Positions 33,480 through 42,111 are shown, counted from the stretch's first letter. The stretch: DNA of 53,811 bases from Acidimicrobiales bacterium (GCA_014240365.1 JAAZXC010000005.1:1-53811); one strand, 5' to 3'. Made by a program: numbers and translations. Notes: generated from the letters alone by a model not told the origin.

Positions 33480-34691
33480 ATGGACCCGGACGAGCCGCGC
33501 AGCATCGACCTACTGGACGGCGACTTCTACGTCACCGACCCGTACCCCACCTACGTCTGGCTCCGCCAGCATGATCCCATCCACCACGACACCGCCAACG
33601 ACCTGCTTGGGGTATCGCGCTACGACGACATCGTCACCATCGAGCGGGACAAGGCCACCTTCATCTCCTCTGGCACCGAACGCGGCTACCGGCCCAACAT
33701 CGCCGCCGACCGGTCCATCATCGGGCTCGACGACCCCCACCACACGGCCCGCCGCAACCTGGTGTCCCGTCGGTTCACGCCGCGGGCGTCCGGCCGCTGG
33801 GAGGACCACGTGCGCGGCGTGGTCACCGGCCTGATCGACGCCGTGCTGCCGGCCGGCGAGGCCGAGGTCATCGCCGATCTCGCTGCGCCGCTTCCAGCCC
33901 AGATGATCGGGCTGCTGCTCGGGTTCGGTAACGAGATGTGGCCGAAGCTCCAGGACTGGTCGGAGCGGACCATTGCCCTTGGTGGTGGACCCCGCTACCA
34001 CGACCATGACGGGGTGGCCGCGGCCATGGAGTTCGCCGGGGCGGCAGCGGATCTCTACGAGGCCAAGAAGCCCACGGTTACCGAGGGCTGCCCCATGGAT
34101 GACGTCATGACGGTCTGGATCGACCGGGAGCGCCGGGGCCTTGACGGGTACGACTTCGGCCTGGATGAGATGATCTCGGACTGCCTACTGCTGCTGGACG
34201 GCGGCGCCGAGACCACCCGGACCGTGATAGCGCGCACGCTCGTGGAACTGGCACAGCGCCCCGACCAGTGGGCGTTGCTGCGTGGCGGCGCCGACATGAC
34301 GGTGGCCACCGAGGAGTTCATCCGCTGGGTGACGCCGATCCACAACATGTGCCGGACGGCCGCCATCGACACCGAGGTGGCCGGGATCCCGGTCCGGGCC
34401 GGCGACCAGCTACTCCTCATGTACTCATCGGCCAATCGGGACCCGTCGCACTTCGAGGATCCCGAGTCGTTCGATGTCACCAGGACGCCCAACAACCACC
34501 TGGCGTTCGGCTTCGGCACCCACTTCTGCCTGGGCGCCGCCCTGGCCCGCCTGGAGATCCGGGTCTTCTTCGAGGAGTTCGTCCGGCGCGTCGCCGAGCT
34601 GCGCCTGAAGCCGGGAACCACACCGGTGGAGATGCCCAACGCCTTCGTCTACGGGCTGCGTCAGGCACACCTGGAGTTCGACCCGGCCTGA
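33480..34691 (+). CDS. Cytochrome P450, CYP125/CYP142-like
   Basis: A 403-residue soluble P450. I-helix oxygen motif LLDGGAETTRT (about 239-248), ExxR in EEFIRW (279-282), PIHNMCR and the heme loop FGFGTHFCLGAAL with Cys350 are all present. The opening IDLLDGDFYVTDPYPTYVWLR, DDPHHTARRNLVSRRFTPR and ANRDPSHFEDPESFDV resemble the sterol C26/C27 hydroxylases CYP142 and CYP125 of mycobacteria more than most groups, by recollection of those sequences. ATG 33480 lies 6 nt after TACGAT (33468-33473), so a leaderless start is likely; an ATG eight codons upstream is the alternative. An SDR gene converges and an MDR gene diverges. Confidence 0.85.
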   Translation: MDPDEPRSIDLLDGDFYVTDPYPTYVWLRQHDPIHHDTANDLLGVSRYDDIVTIERDKATFISSGTERGYRPNIAADRSIIGLDDPHHTARRNLVSRRFTPRASGRWEDHVRGVVTGLIDAVLPAGEAEVIADLAAPLPAQMIGLLLGFGNEMWPKLQDWSERTIALGGGPRYHDHDGVAAAMEFAGAAADLYEAKKPTVTEGCPMDDVMTVWIDRERRGLDGYDFGLDEMISDCLLLLDGGAETTRTVIARTLVELAQRPDQWALLRGGADMTVATEEFIRWVTPIHNMCRTAAIDTEVAGIPVRAGDQLLLMYSSANRDPSHFEDPESFDVTRTPNNHLAFGFGTHFCLGAALARLEIRVFFEEFVRRVAELRLKPGTTPVEMPNAFVYGLRQAHLEFDPA

Positions 34692-34705
34692 CGGCCGGCG
34701 TGGCG

Positions 34706-35563
34706 TCAGTCGTCGGCGGGCCTGTTGCCGGCCATGACGTCGTCGCCCAACCCTGGGGCGACGAACGACGAGAAGTCGGGCCCGGCCCGCAGGGCCTGGC
34801 CGCCGTCCACGTTGATGGCCGTCCCCGTGATCCAGCGCGACTCGGGGCCGATCAGGAACCTGGCCAGGGCGCCCACGTCGGACGGCTCCCCGACGCCGGT
34901 ATCAGAAGCCGGGGCCAGCGGCGTGTTTCGCAGGTAGCTGGCGAACACCTCTGAGTCACGCGCCACGAAGTCCATCATCTCAGTGGCGATGAAGCCGGGA
35001 CGAATGGAATTGAACCGCACGTTGGACCGACCGAACTCGTCAGCGGCGTTGCGCATCATGGCCTCGATCCCGGCCTTGGCAACGGTGTAGGCACCGAAGT
35101 GGAGATGGTTCTGATGGCCGGCGATCGACGACATTCCGACGAACGAGCCACCACCGGAGGCCACCATCTCGGGAACCGAGTGCTTCACGCACAGCATCGT
35201 GCCGACCACGTTGAGACGCAGGACCGCCTCGAACCGGGCCAGGTCCTGGACGTTGTACGGCCCGAGACCCCCGCCACCACCGGCGTTGGCCACCACGCCG
35301 CGCAGGTTCCCGGCGTTGGCGACGGCTGCGGCCACGGCCGCACGCACGTCGTCCTCCGACGTCACGTCGGCCACGATGTGGTGCACGCTGCCTCCGTAAC
35401 CGGGCCCGATGGCCTCCACCGCATCGGCCAGGCTGGCTTCGGTCCTGCCACAGATCGTGACCACGGCGCCGTCGGCGGCCAGCGCCTCGGCGCAGGCCCG
35501 TCCGATTCCGGTGCCGCCACCGCTCACCAGCACCCCGTAGCCCCTTAGTGCGCCATCAGCCAT
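34706..35563 (-). CDS. Short-chain dehydrogenase/reductase (SDR)
   Basis: A 285-residue classical SDR. The cofactor loop VSGGGTGIGRACAEAL (about residues 13-28), GVVANAGG, the active-site Ser in MSSIAGHQ and the YxxxK pair in FGAYTVAKAG are present; WITGTAINVDGGQAL is near the end. ATG 35563 is chosen for GGGGGAG about 9 nt upstream. Residues around TRP suggest dinucleotide preference is not clear-cut. It converges on the P450 gene with 14 bp between stops. Possible substrates include hydroxysteroids or beta-hydroxyacyl-CoA, but this is inferred from neighbours. Confidence 0.85.
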   Translation of the reverse strand: MADGALRGYGVLVSGGGTGIGRACAEALAADGAVVTICGRTEASLADAVEAIGPGYGGSVHHIVADVTSEDDVRAAVAAAVANAGNLRGVVANAGGGGGLGPYNVQDLARFEAVLRLNVVGTMLCVKHSVPEMVASGGGSFVGMSSIAGHQNHLHFGAYTVAKAGIEAMMRNAADEFGRSNVRFNSIRPGFIATEMMDFVARDSEVFASYLRNTPLAPASDTGVGEPSDVGALARFLIGPESRWITGTAINVDGGQALRAGPDFSSFVAPGLGDDVMAGNRPADD

Positions 35564-35613
35564 CAGGTCGTCTCCCCCATCGTCTTCCCCATGGTCTTCG
35601 GACCTGATCCTCC

Positions 35614-35631
35614 CACCGGGGGTACCCGGTG
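35614..35631 (-). terminator. Hairpin downstream of the DUF3159/VC0807-like gene
   Basis: CACCGGG (35614-35620) and CCCGGTG (35625-35631) form a 7-bp stem with a 4-nt loop, 18 bp beyond the stop of the membrane-protein gene and before the SDR start. A modest intrinsic-terminator candidate without T-run. Confidence 0.4.
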
Positions 35632-35649
35632 ACCCATTCGCATGGCGTG

Positions 35650-36291
35650 TCAGTCCTCCGACGGGCCATCCATCAGCTCCATGATCCCGGGGTAGTCCGG
35701 TATGGGCCGCAGGGCCCTGTCGGCGTATGCGAAGGCGATCATCGTGGCGAGGGTGCCGGCCGGCCAGCCGACGGCGAAGCGGATCAGGACGTAGCCGTCG
35801 GTCGACGTCCGGTTGAACAACCAGATATCCCAGACCGACGTCAGAAGCTGGTACACGCCCAGGAACACGGTCAACCGGCCCATCACCTTCAGGTAGAGCG
35901 GGTGGGCCATGGTCCCGGAGCTGAACGGGACGAGCATCGGGGCGTAACGGGCCAGGACCGGTCGACCCGCCACGGCGGTGCCGATGAGGGCTACGCCGAC
36001 GGCAGCCTTCGTGCCGATGCCGATTCCGAAGTACACGGCCTCGGAGTCCGTGAGGATCCCGATGATCGCCCGGACCACCAGGTAGCTGATCAGCAATGGC
36101 AGGAACCTGCCGACTGACTCCCCCCGGCGACGGCGGTCCACCGCCACCTTGATACTCCACAGCGTGGCGCCAGCCACCCCCGCACCAAGGCCCCAGATGC
36201 GGTTCAGCACCAGGAACAGTGCGATCGGGATGACCGAGTCGAGGGCACGCCCCTTCTGGGAGCCCGACCGTCCGGCCGGATTGAGGATCAC
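35650..36291 (-). CDS. DUF3159/VC0807-like integral membrane protein
   Basis: A 213-residue protein with about five hydrophobic segments and a positively charged loop (VAVDRRRRGESVGRF). The pattern SVIPIALFLVLNRIWGLGAG, then a central SYLVVRAIIGILT and MAHPLYLKVMGRLTVFLGVYQ resembles the actinobacterial DUF3159/VC0807 membrane family, whose role is unknown. Family membership is judged by pattern only. It lies after the 168-residue unknown protein gene on the same strand with 27 bp between, and could be cotranscribed. Confidence 0.6.
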   Translation of the reverse strand: MILNPAGRSGSQKGRALDSVIPIALFLVLNRIWGLGAGVAGATLWSIKVAVDRRRRGESVGRFLPLLISYLVVRAIIGILTDSEAVYFGIGIGTKAAVGVALIGTAVAGRPVLARYAPMLVPFSSGTMAHPLYLKVMGRLTVFLGVYQLLTSVWDIWLFNRTSTDGYVLIRFAVGWPAGTLATMIAFAYADRALRPIPDYPGIMELMDGPSED

Positions 36292-36318
36292 CGTGTACCT
36301 GGGTCCGGGTCGTGCCGG

Positions 36319-36825
36319 TCAGGAAGCCCGGGCAGGTGCGTCGGCGGCAGCATCCGGACGCAGGTCACTGTCCGCAACGAGATCGACGATGCGTCGCACC
36401 TCGGAATAGTGGTGGTGGTGGGATGCCTCGGCGAAGAGGCGACGACGCTCGATCAGGCGCTCCCCGGTGGGCGGGTCCTCCAGGAACCCGAACAGGCCGA
36501 AGGCCACCTCCAGGTCGGCGGCGACCGGGGCCCTGCCGAACAGGGCCGCACGCTTCAGCGCCACGCCCACGCAGCCGGCCACGACGTCGGGTATCCGCTC
36601 TCCAGCACCAGGGCGGAGACGCCCCACGAACAACCTGGCGAGGCGGAACGCAAAGCCCTGGTCCGGGCCCTGGTTGCCGAGACTGGTCCCGGTGGGCTGG
36701 CCGCCGAGGTCCACAACCTCGCCGGGGCGACCGGCCCGCCATGGGCCGAGTCGACGCAGCGGACCGGAGTATGCGGGGCCGGTGGAACGGACCGCAGGCG
36801 TCGGAACGTGGGAGGGGGCTGACAC
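36319..36825 (-). CDS. Conserved hypothetical protein, 168 residues
   Basis: Not recognised. GTG 36825 is chosen because TAGAAT (36833-36838), the best -10 in the window, lies 7 nt before it and no SD is seen. The N-terminal 40 residues are Pro/Gly-rich. From about residue 60 the protein is mainly helical (FAFRLARLFVGRLRPG, ADLEVAFGLFGFLEDPP) and ends with an AEASHHHHYSEVRRIVDLV segment. The His run may be a metal site. It has its own promoter although it follows the NUDIX gene by only 28 bp. Confidence 0.55.
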   Translation of the reverse strand: MSAPSHVPTPAVRSTGPAYSGPLRRLGPWRAGRPGEVVDLGGQPTGTSLGNQGPDQGFAFRLARLFVGRLRPGAGERIPDVVAGCVGVALKRAALFGRAPVAADLEVAFGLFGFLEDPPTGERLIERRRLFAEASHHHHYSEVRRIVDLVADSDLRPDAAADAPARAS

Positions 36826-36853
36826 GTTGCCAATTCTACGGGTGACGATCGGT

Positions 36854-37735
36854 TCAGGCCCACCCGGTCGTCGGATCGGGACGGTCCCCGGCGGGAAGCC
36901 ACATCCAGCCGAAGCTCTCGCGTGTGCCGGTCTCGTCGAAGCCCGGATCCCCCTCGAAGCGCACGGGGGTGGTCGAGTCGTCCAGGATCCGTGCCCTCCT
37001 GGCAGGCCCACCGGCCGCCGCCGCGGCCAGTACCCCAGCGGCCGTCCCATAGGAGGCCAGCCGCTGGAACATTGCAATGGTCGGGCTGATCATCGTGAGC
37101 TGGCGGTCACGCCACCGTTCCAGCACGTCGATCGGCGTACACCACTCGGCGTGCACCGCCTCGCGGCCGTCCACCACCGGTCGGACATCGGGATCCACGG
37201 CGGCCACGAAGAAGTACGTGTCGTATCTCTTGATGCTGGGCATGGGCGTCACCCAGCGGGCCACGGCGTGGATGCCGGACAGCTCCAGCGTCGTGGCTCC
37301 GTCGTGGACGAGGTCCGCCAGGCCGACCGTCCCCGCCTCCAGGTCATGGCGGTGCGCGACCATGCGGGCTGCCAGCGCCGGATCGGTGGTCCCGACCGCC
37401 ACGCCGACCTCCTCCACCGTCTCGCGGACCGCCGCCGTCCAGTACCCCAGGCCGTCGGCCACGCCGAGGCGCTCCGCAGCCTCGACGGCCGTCAGACCGG
37501 TCACCAGGGACGGCCAGCGTGGATCGTGGTCACCGTCATCCACCGCCCCACCGGGAAACAGGGTGTGGCCGGCCACGAAGGTCGATGCATCGGTCCGCCG
37601 CAGGGTCAGGACCTGCAGGTCCGGGCGGTCGGCGACCAGCAGGATCGTGGCAGCCGACCTGATCGGCACGCCATCGGTTGCCATCTCATGACGTGGCGTC
37701 CCGGTGTCGCGAATGTCACCCCGCCCTTCATCCAT
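36854..37735 (-). CDS. NUDIX hydrolase, NUDT19/RP2-like with long insertion
   Basis: A 293-residue NUDIX protein. The box is split: the Gly element is in PGGAVDDGD (residues 61-69) and the REUxEEx element in AAVRETVEEVGV (R104, E105, E108, E109), separated by about 35 residues instead of 5-7. That insertion is typical of NUDT19/RP2-like coenzyme A diphosphatase relatives. The substrate could be a CoA ester or other nucleotide diphosphate. ATG 37735 lies 6 nt after TAGCCT (37742-37747). It diverges from the SulP gene, which also appears leaderless. Confidence 0.8.
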   Translation of the reverse strand: MDEGRGDIRDTGTPRHEMATDGVPIRSAATILLVADRPDLQVLTLRRTDASTFVAGHTLFPGGAVDDGDHDPRWPSLVTGLTAVEAAERLGVADGLGYWTAAVRETVEEVGVAVGTTDPALAARMVAHRHDLEAGTVGLADLVHDGATTLELSGIHAVARWVTPMPSIKRYDTYFFVAAVDPDVRPVVDGREAVHAEWCTPIDVLERWRDRQLTMISPTIAMFQRLASYGTAAGVLAAAAAGGPARRARILDDSTTPVRFEGDPGFDETGTRESFGWMWLPAGDRPDPTTGWA

Positions 37736-37741
37736 GGCCCG

Positions 37742-37853
37742 AGGCTACGGCCACCCGCAATCGCGCCGACCCGACCGGTCCCACCATCTGGGGTAAGCGG
37801 AGAGGGCCCTGAACGGATCCGGCGACGGGGACCGACGACCGGGCACCTAGGGT
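37742..37853. promoter_or_regulatory. Divergent leaderless promoters for the NUDIX and SulP genes
   Basis: TAGCCT (37742-37747, minus strand) precedes the NUDIX ATG by 6 nt. TAGGGT (37848-37853, plus strand) precedes the SulP GTG by 6 nt. Neither start has a clear SD. The arrangement mirrors the gpsA/cofC pair. Confidence 0.6.
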
Positions 37854-37859
37854 GCCGGG

Positions 37860-39101
37860 GTGTCCGATGGAGCCAGCGCCGAGGCCCTGACCGAGCCGCC
37901 CGGGCGACCGGGCCCAGCCGATCTGCTGGCTGGGCTGAGCGTCGCAATGGTGCTGATCCCCCAGTCAATGGCGTACGCCGAACTGGCCGGGCTGCCACCC
38001 CACCTGGGGCTCTTCGCATCGGCCCTACCTCCGATCCTGGCCGCATTGTTCGCCTCCTCGCCGTACCTCCAGACAGGGCCTGTGGCTCTCACCAGCCTGC
38101 TCACCTTCGGGGCCCTGGCCAGCCTGGCCGACCCCGGAAGCGCCGACTACGTGGCCCTCGCCGCCCTGCTGGCACTCGTGGTCGGGGTCACCCGCCTGCT
38201 CCTCGGGCTCTTCCGCCTGGGCGTAGTCACCTACCTGATGCGCGATCCGGTGGTCGCCGGCTTCACCTCCGCCGCGGCGATCCTGATCCTGGCCTCACAA
38301 CTCCCGAAGGCACTCGGCACGGCAACACCCGCCGGAGGGGTGCTCTGGCGCGCCGGCTGGTCCCTCGGCCATCCCGTCGCCTGGGAGACGGCGTCGGTGG
38401 CCATCGCCGCGGCGACGGTTCTGCTCGTGCTGGCCGGTCGCAGGGTCGTGCACCGGATGTTCCCCGGGGCCCTCATCGCCGTCGGCGGTGGCGTCATCGT
38501 GAGCCGAATGACCGACTACTCAGGACCTGTGGTCGGCGACGTTCCCACGGGCCTTCCCGTCCTCTCGCTGGACCTCCCGTGGGGATCGACCGGCTCGCTG
38601 CTGGTCGGGGGAATCCTCATAGCCCTGGTCGGCTTCGCCGAGCCGGCATCCATTGCCCGGGTGTTCGCCGAGGAGGATCGCCAGAGGTGGAGCGCCAGCA
38701 GGGAGTTCGTGAGCCAGGGGGTGGCCAACGTGGCCGCTGCCGTTTCCGGCTCCTTCCCGGTGGGCGGATCCTTCAGCCGCTCCTCGCTGAACCGTCTGGC
38801 CGGAGCCCGCACCCGCTGGTCCGGCATGGTGACGGGAATCACGGTCCTCGCCTTCCTGCCGTTCGCCGATGTGCTGGCACCGCTCCCACGCGCCACCCTC
38901 GGTGGGGTGGTCATCGCTGCCGTGATCGGCCTGGTGAAACCTGGCCGACTCCTCCGGATGGCCCGGATATCACCGGCGGACGCGGTCGTGGTCTCGATCA
39001 CGTTCTGCGCCACCCTGGCGCTGAGCCCGCGCGTCGAACAGGGAGTCCTGGTCGGGATCCTGGTCTCGCTGGCTGTAGGCCTTCGCAGACGTCGGCGCTG
39101 A
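37860..39101 (+). CDS. SulP-family anion transporter without STAS domain
   Basis: A 413-residue transporter with about 12 hydrophobic segments. The SulP signature is clear: LLAGLSVAMVLIPQSMAYAELAGLPP and later SFPVGGSFSRSSLNRLAGARTRW. SulP proteins move sulfate, bicarbonate or other anions. The usual cytoplasmic C-terminal STAS domain is absent: the chain ends in RRRRR soon after the last helix. GTG 37860 follows TAGGGT by 6 nt. It converges on the sulfatase module, so sulfate handling is a reasonable guess, though bicarbonate cannot be excluded. Confidence 0.85.
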   Translation: MSDGASAEALTEPPGRPGPADLLAGLSVAMVLIPQSMAYAELAGLPPHLGLFASALPPILAALFASSPYLQTGPVALTSLLTFGALASLADPGSADYVALAALLALVVGVTRLLLGLFRLGVVTYLMRDPVVAGFTSAAAILILASQLPKALGTATPAGGVLWRAGWSLGHPVAWETASVAIAAATVLLVLAGRRVVHRMFPGALIAVGGGVIVSRMTDYSGPVVGDVPTGLPVLSLDLPWGSTGSLLVGGILIALVGFAEPASIARVFAEEDRQRWSASREFVSQGVANVAAAVSGSFPVGGSFSRSSLNRLAGARTRWSGMVTGITVLAFLPFADVLAPLPRATLGGVVIAAVIGLVKPGRLLRMARISPADAVVVSITFCATLALSPRVEQGVLVGILVSLAVGLRRRRR

Positions 39102-39121
39102 GGTCCTGTCCGATCAGGCCT
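39101..39121. terminator. Hairpin between convergent SulP and isochorismatase-fold genes
   Basis: AGG-T-CCTG pairs with CAGG-CCT over 39101-39121 (7 bp, one bulged T, 6-nt loop) across the 12-bp gap between the two stops. It may serve both directions; stability is moderate. Confidence 0.35.
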
Positions 39122-39737
39122 GCAGCCACGCCTCGGTGAGGGTCACCACGTCGGTGAGGGTCGATACGTAGGCCAGGGTGTGGGCGAGCATCTGGTCGCC
39201 GTAGCCATCGGCGGTGGCCACCGAGCCGTCCGTCGGCACCACGACCTGGAAGCCCGCGTTGACTAGGTCGAAGACGGTGTTGGGGATGGCCAGGTTCAGC
39301 GTCACGCCCACCACCACGACGGTGGTGATGCCTTCGTTTCCCAGCATGGCCGAGAGCCCTGATCCCGAGTCCGCCGAGAGTCCGTGGGACCGGGGCACGA
39401 TCACGTCCGCATCCGGGTCGAAGGCCAGCTCGGGTGCCGGCTGCACGGCCGGTGTACCGACCAGCTGCTGCACGTCGGCCTTCCTTCCGGCTGCGAAGAG
39501 TCGGGAGTTCCGGTTGCCACCCCACATGTCGGCCCTCGTCTGGAACGTGGAGTGGATGACCCTCACGCCAGCCGAACGGGCCGCCACGGCCAGGCCACCC
39601 AGGCGGGGCAGCAGCCCGACGGCAGCCACGGCCTCGGCCACGGCAGGCATGCTGGATTCCGGACCGACCACGCCGTTCTGGCACTCCACGATGCACAACG
39701 CCGTGTGGTCCGGGGAAACCAGTTCCTGAAGGTCCAT
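39114..39737 (-). CDS. Isochorismatase-fold (cysteine hydrolase-like) protein with replaced triad
   Basis: A 207-residue protein with the isochorismatase layout: strand ALCIVECQNGVVG, strand RVIHSTFQTRADMWGG, and VVVVGVTLNLAIPNTVFDLVNAG. In active members the first strand ends in Asp (xDxQN), a Lys follows in the middle, and Cys precedes V-x-x-T. Here these positions read Glu18, Arg/Pro near 115 and Ala150. The triad is therefore absent as a set, suggesting a non-hydrolytic, perhaps ligand-binding protein. ATG 39737 is chosen for a GGAG about 8 nt upstream. It follows the arylsulfatase gene by 43 bp. Confidence 0.75.
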   Translation of the reverse strand: MDLQELVSPDHTALCIVECQNGVVGPESSMPAVAEAVAAVGLLPRLGGLAVAARSAGVRVIHSTFQTRADMWGGNRNSRLFAAGRKADVQQLVGTPAVQPAPELAFDPDADVIVPRSHGLSADSGSGLSAMLGNEGITTVVVVGVTLNLAIPNTVFDLVNAGFQVVVPTDGSVATADGYGDQMLAHTLAYVSTLTDVVTLTEAWLQA

Positions 39738-39780
39738 GCTCGACTCCGTTTCCCGTCCGCCCCGGAGGTAACCGGGGCAC

Positions 39781-42111
39781 CTACTCGTACTTAGTCCCCG
39801 ACTCGCGTAGGACGTCAAGCCAACGCCGCCCGGCGTCCGGGGCCAACTCCCCCGGACGGTAGGTCACGTGGTGGATGGTCCCACTCCACCGGAAGGTTCC
39901 GTGTGCCTCCCGGATCGACCATGAGACCGGCGAACGCCTGTCGACTCCCACGTCTATGCCCTGGAACGGTGCCATGGCGGTGAGCGCCGGCAGGTCCCGG
40001 GCAGCGGCCACGACGGTTTCGTCCACCCTCAACTCCACGTGCACGGCCAGGTTCCCCACCGCTTCGACCGCCAGGATGATCGAGGACGTACCGGCAGCCA
40101 ACCGACCACCGTCCACCTCTACTAACGAGCCGTAGCCGTTCCAGGCCAGCTGGAGCCACCCGTCCACTACGTAGAGGGCGTAGCCGCCACCCTGGTCGCC
40201 GTGGGCCACGAGCGCGCCTCTGTCGCCGTCAGCCATTTCAAGGGACACCTCCACCTCGAAGGAGCGGGAGTTCACGAGCTGCAGGGACCGGTAGCGCTCG
40301 GTGGTCGGGCTGCCGGGGCGGAAGCGGGCCTCGGCTTCCGTGTCGGCGTTCCACGGTGGCCGCAACAGGTTCTTGACGTTGTTGCCCTCGTCGAGGGGAA
40401 ACACCTGGTTGGCCCAGGCGGCCCGCTCCCATGCCTCGACCAGCTCGGCCACCTTCTCCGGGTACTCGTCGGCCAGATTCCGACTCTCGGTCGGATCCTC
40501 CGCCAGGTTGTGGAGTTCCCAGACCTCCTCGCTGAACGGCGTGCGGGCCTCTCTACAGACCACCGCCGACCAGCCGTCGCGGTACATGCCTCGGTGGCCC
40601 ATCTGCTCGTAGTACTGCTCGGGATGGGTACTTGCCGCCGAGACGTCGCCCATCGAGGCCGTGAAGCTGGCGCCGGCCGGGGCCGGCACTGGCTTCCCGC
40701 CCTTACTGGTCGCCATCTCCACGCCGACAAGGTCCAGGATGGTGGGCAGCAGGTCGGTGACGTGCTGGTACTGGCCGCGGATCCCACCCCCGTCCGACAG
40801 GCCAGAGCCCTTCGAGACGATCAGCGGCACCTGGTGACCGCCCTGGTGGGTGTTGATCTTGTAGAGCCGGAACGGCGTGCCGGAGACCATGGCCCAGCCG
40901 GACGGGTAGTGGGGAAGGGTCTGAGGCCCGCCCATCAGGTCCATGCGCGAGTGGTCCAACTCCACTGAGTCCAGAGGATTTGTCCGCACCTGGCTGATGA
41001 GCGTGCGGAAGTAGGCCGATGTGCCGTTCTCCAGCCCCTCCCGACTGCCGCCGTTGTCAGAGGTGAACACGACAATGGTGTTCTCCCATTCGCCCATCTC
41101 CTCGAGGCCCTCACGGAGACGCCCAAGGTTCTGGTCGACGTTGTCGACCATGCCGGCGAAGACCTCCTGGTATCTGGCAAACACCTCCCTCTCCATGTCC
41201 GAAAGGTCGTCCCACGCCTTCACGGCGTAGTTCTCCTCGGTGTTGCGGGGCGGCAGGACGACATCATCAGCCATGATCCCGAGTTCCTTCTGGCGCTCGA
41301 AGCGTCGGCGACGGACCTCGTCCCAGCCGGCCTCGTAGCGCCCCCGGTACTTCTCGATGTCTTCGGCCCTGGCCTGAAGCGGGGCGTGGACCGCCCCGTG
41401 GGAGAAGTACAGGAACCACGGGCGGCTGGGGTGGCCATCGCGGACCTGACGGACCATGTCGAGTGCCCGGTCGGTCAGGTCGTCCGTGAAGTAGTAGCCC
41501 ACCGGGTAGTCGTCGATGTCCAGCGCCCGGTTGTCCTCGTAGAGGCGGTGAGGCTGGTGGAAGTTGGTGAAGCCGTCCAGGATCCCGTAGAAGCGGTCGA
41601 AGCCCTTCTGGCATGGCCAACCGTTCCTGGGGCCGGCCTCGGTGAGTTGGGAGTCCGGGCAGAGGTGCCACTTGCCGACCATGAGCGTCGACCACCCGGC
41701 GTCTCGTAGGACCTCTCCCATCGTGACGGCGTCGTCACGGATCGACGCTGCGTAGCCGGGGAAACCCGGCTCCATGTGGCATACGGTGCCGACGCCAGCC
41801 AGGTGGTGGTTCAGCCCTGTGAGGAGCGATGCCCGTGTGGGTGAGCACATCGGGTTGACGTGGAAGTTCGTGTAGCGCAGGCCTTCAGCGGCCAGCCGAT
41901 CGATGTTCGGGGTGTCCACCTCGGAGCCGTAGCACCCGACGTCGCTGTAGCCCAGGTCATCCACCAGCACGACCAGGACATTGGGTGAACCGTCCGGAGC
42001 CGTGGGCGGCTCGGGCCAGTCCGGCGTCGACGTGGACATGATCCGCCCGACCTCGCCGCCGAAGCCCGCGTACGCCCCGGTCGGATCGGTCCGCGCGTCG
42101 CTGCTGGTCAT
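39781..42111 (-). CDS. Arylsulfatase (type I, Cys-type formylglycine sulfatase)
   Basis: A 776-residue sulfatase. The active-site signature CSPTR (C89-R93, in VNPMCSPTRASLLTG) would be converted to formylglycine. Metal ligands Asp51/Asp52 are in VLVDDLGYSDVGC, with VVFTSDNGG and GKWHL further on. No signal peptide is visible, as in mycobacterial cytosolic arylsulfatases, whose AYAGFGGEVGRI-like N-terminus it shares. The C-terminal 150 residues form an extra beta-rich domain (SFEVEVSLEMADGDRGALV). GGGAG precedes the ATG. It releases sulfate from aryl or steroid sulfates or similar esters. No formylglycine-generating enzyme lies in the window. Confidence 0.92.
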   Translation of the reverse strand: MTSSDARTDPTGAYAGFGGEVGRIMSTSTPDWPEPPTAPDGSPNVLVVLVDDLGYSDVGCYGSEVDTPNIDRLAAEGLRYTNFHVNPMCSPTRASLLTGLNHHLAGVGTVCHMEPGFPGYAASIRDDAVTMGEVLRDAGWSTLMVGKWHLCPDSQLTEAGPRNGWPCQKGFDRFYGILDGFTNFHQPHRLYEDNRALDIDDYPVGYYFTDDLTDRALDMVRQVRDGHPSRPWFLYFSHGAVHAPLQARAEDIEKYRGRYEAGWDEVRRRRFERQKELGIMADDVVLPPRNTEENYAVKAWDDLSDMEREVFARYQEVFAGMVDNVDQNLGRLREGLEEMGEWENTIVVFTSDNGGSREGLENGTSAYFRTLISQVRTNPLDSVELDHSRMDLMGGPQTLPHYPSGWAMVSGTPFRLYKINTHQGGHQVPLIVSKGSGLSDGGGIRGQYQHVTDLLPTILDLVGVEMATSKGGKPVPAPAGASFTASMGDVSAASTHPEQYYEQMGHRGMYRDGWSAVVCREARTPFSEEVWELHNLAEDPTESRNLADEYPEKVAELVEAWERAAWANQVFPLDEGNNVKNLLRPPWNADTEAEARFRPGSPTTERYRSLQLVNSRSFEVEVSLEMADGDRGALVAHGDQGGGYALYVVDGWLQLAWNGYGSLVEVDGGRLAAGTSSIILAVEAVGNLAVHVELRVDETVVAAARDLPALTAMAPFQGIDVGVDRRSPVSWSIREAHGTFRWSGTIHHVTYRPGELAPDAGRRWLDVLRESGTKYE

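Noticed and set aside
36319-36450. Vector-derived His tag in the EASHHHHYSEV segment
   Set aside because: Only four His, embedded in a normal genomic gene with native flanks and its own promoter.
36467-39139. An 890-residue plus-strand open frame
   Set aside because: It crosses the SulP gene in another frame and the NUDIX gene in antisense, is Arg/Pro-rich, and has no family signal.
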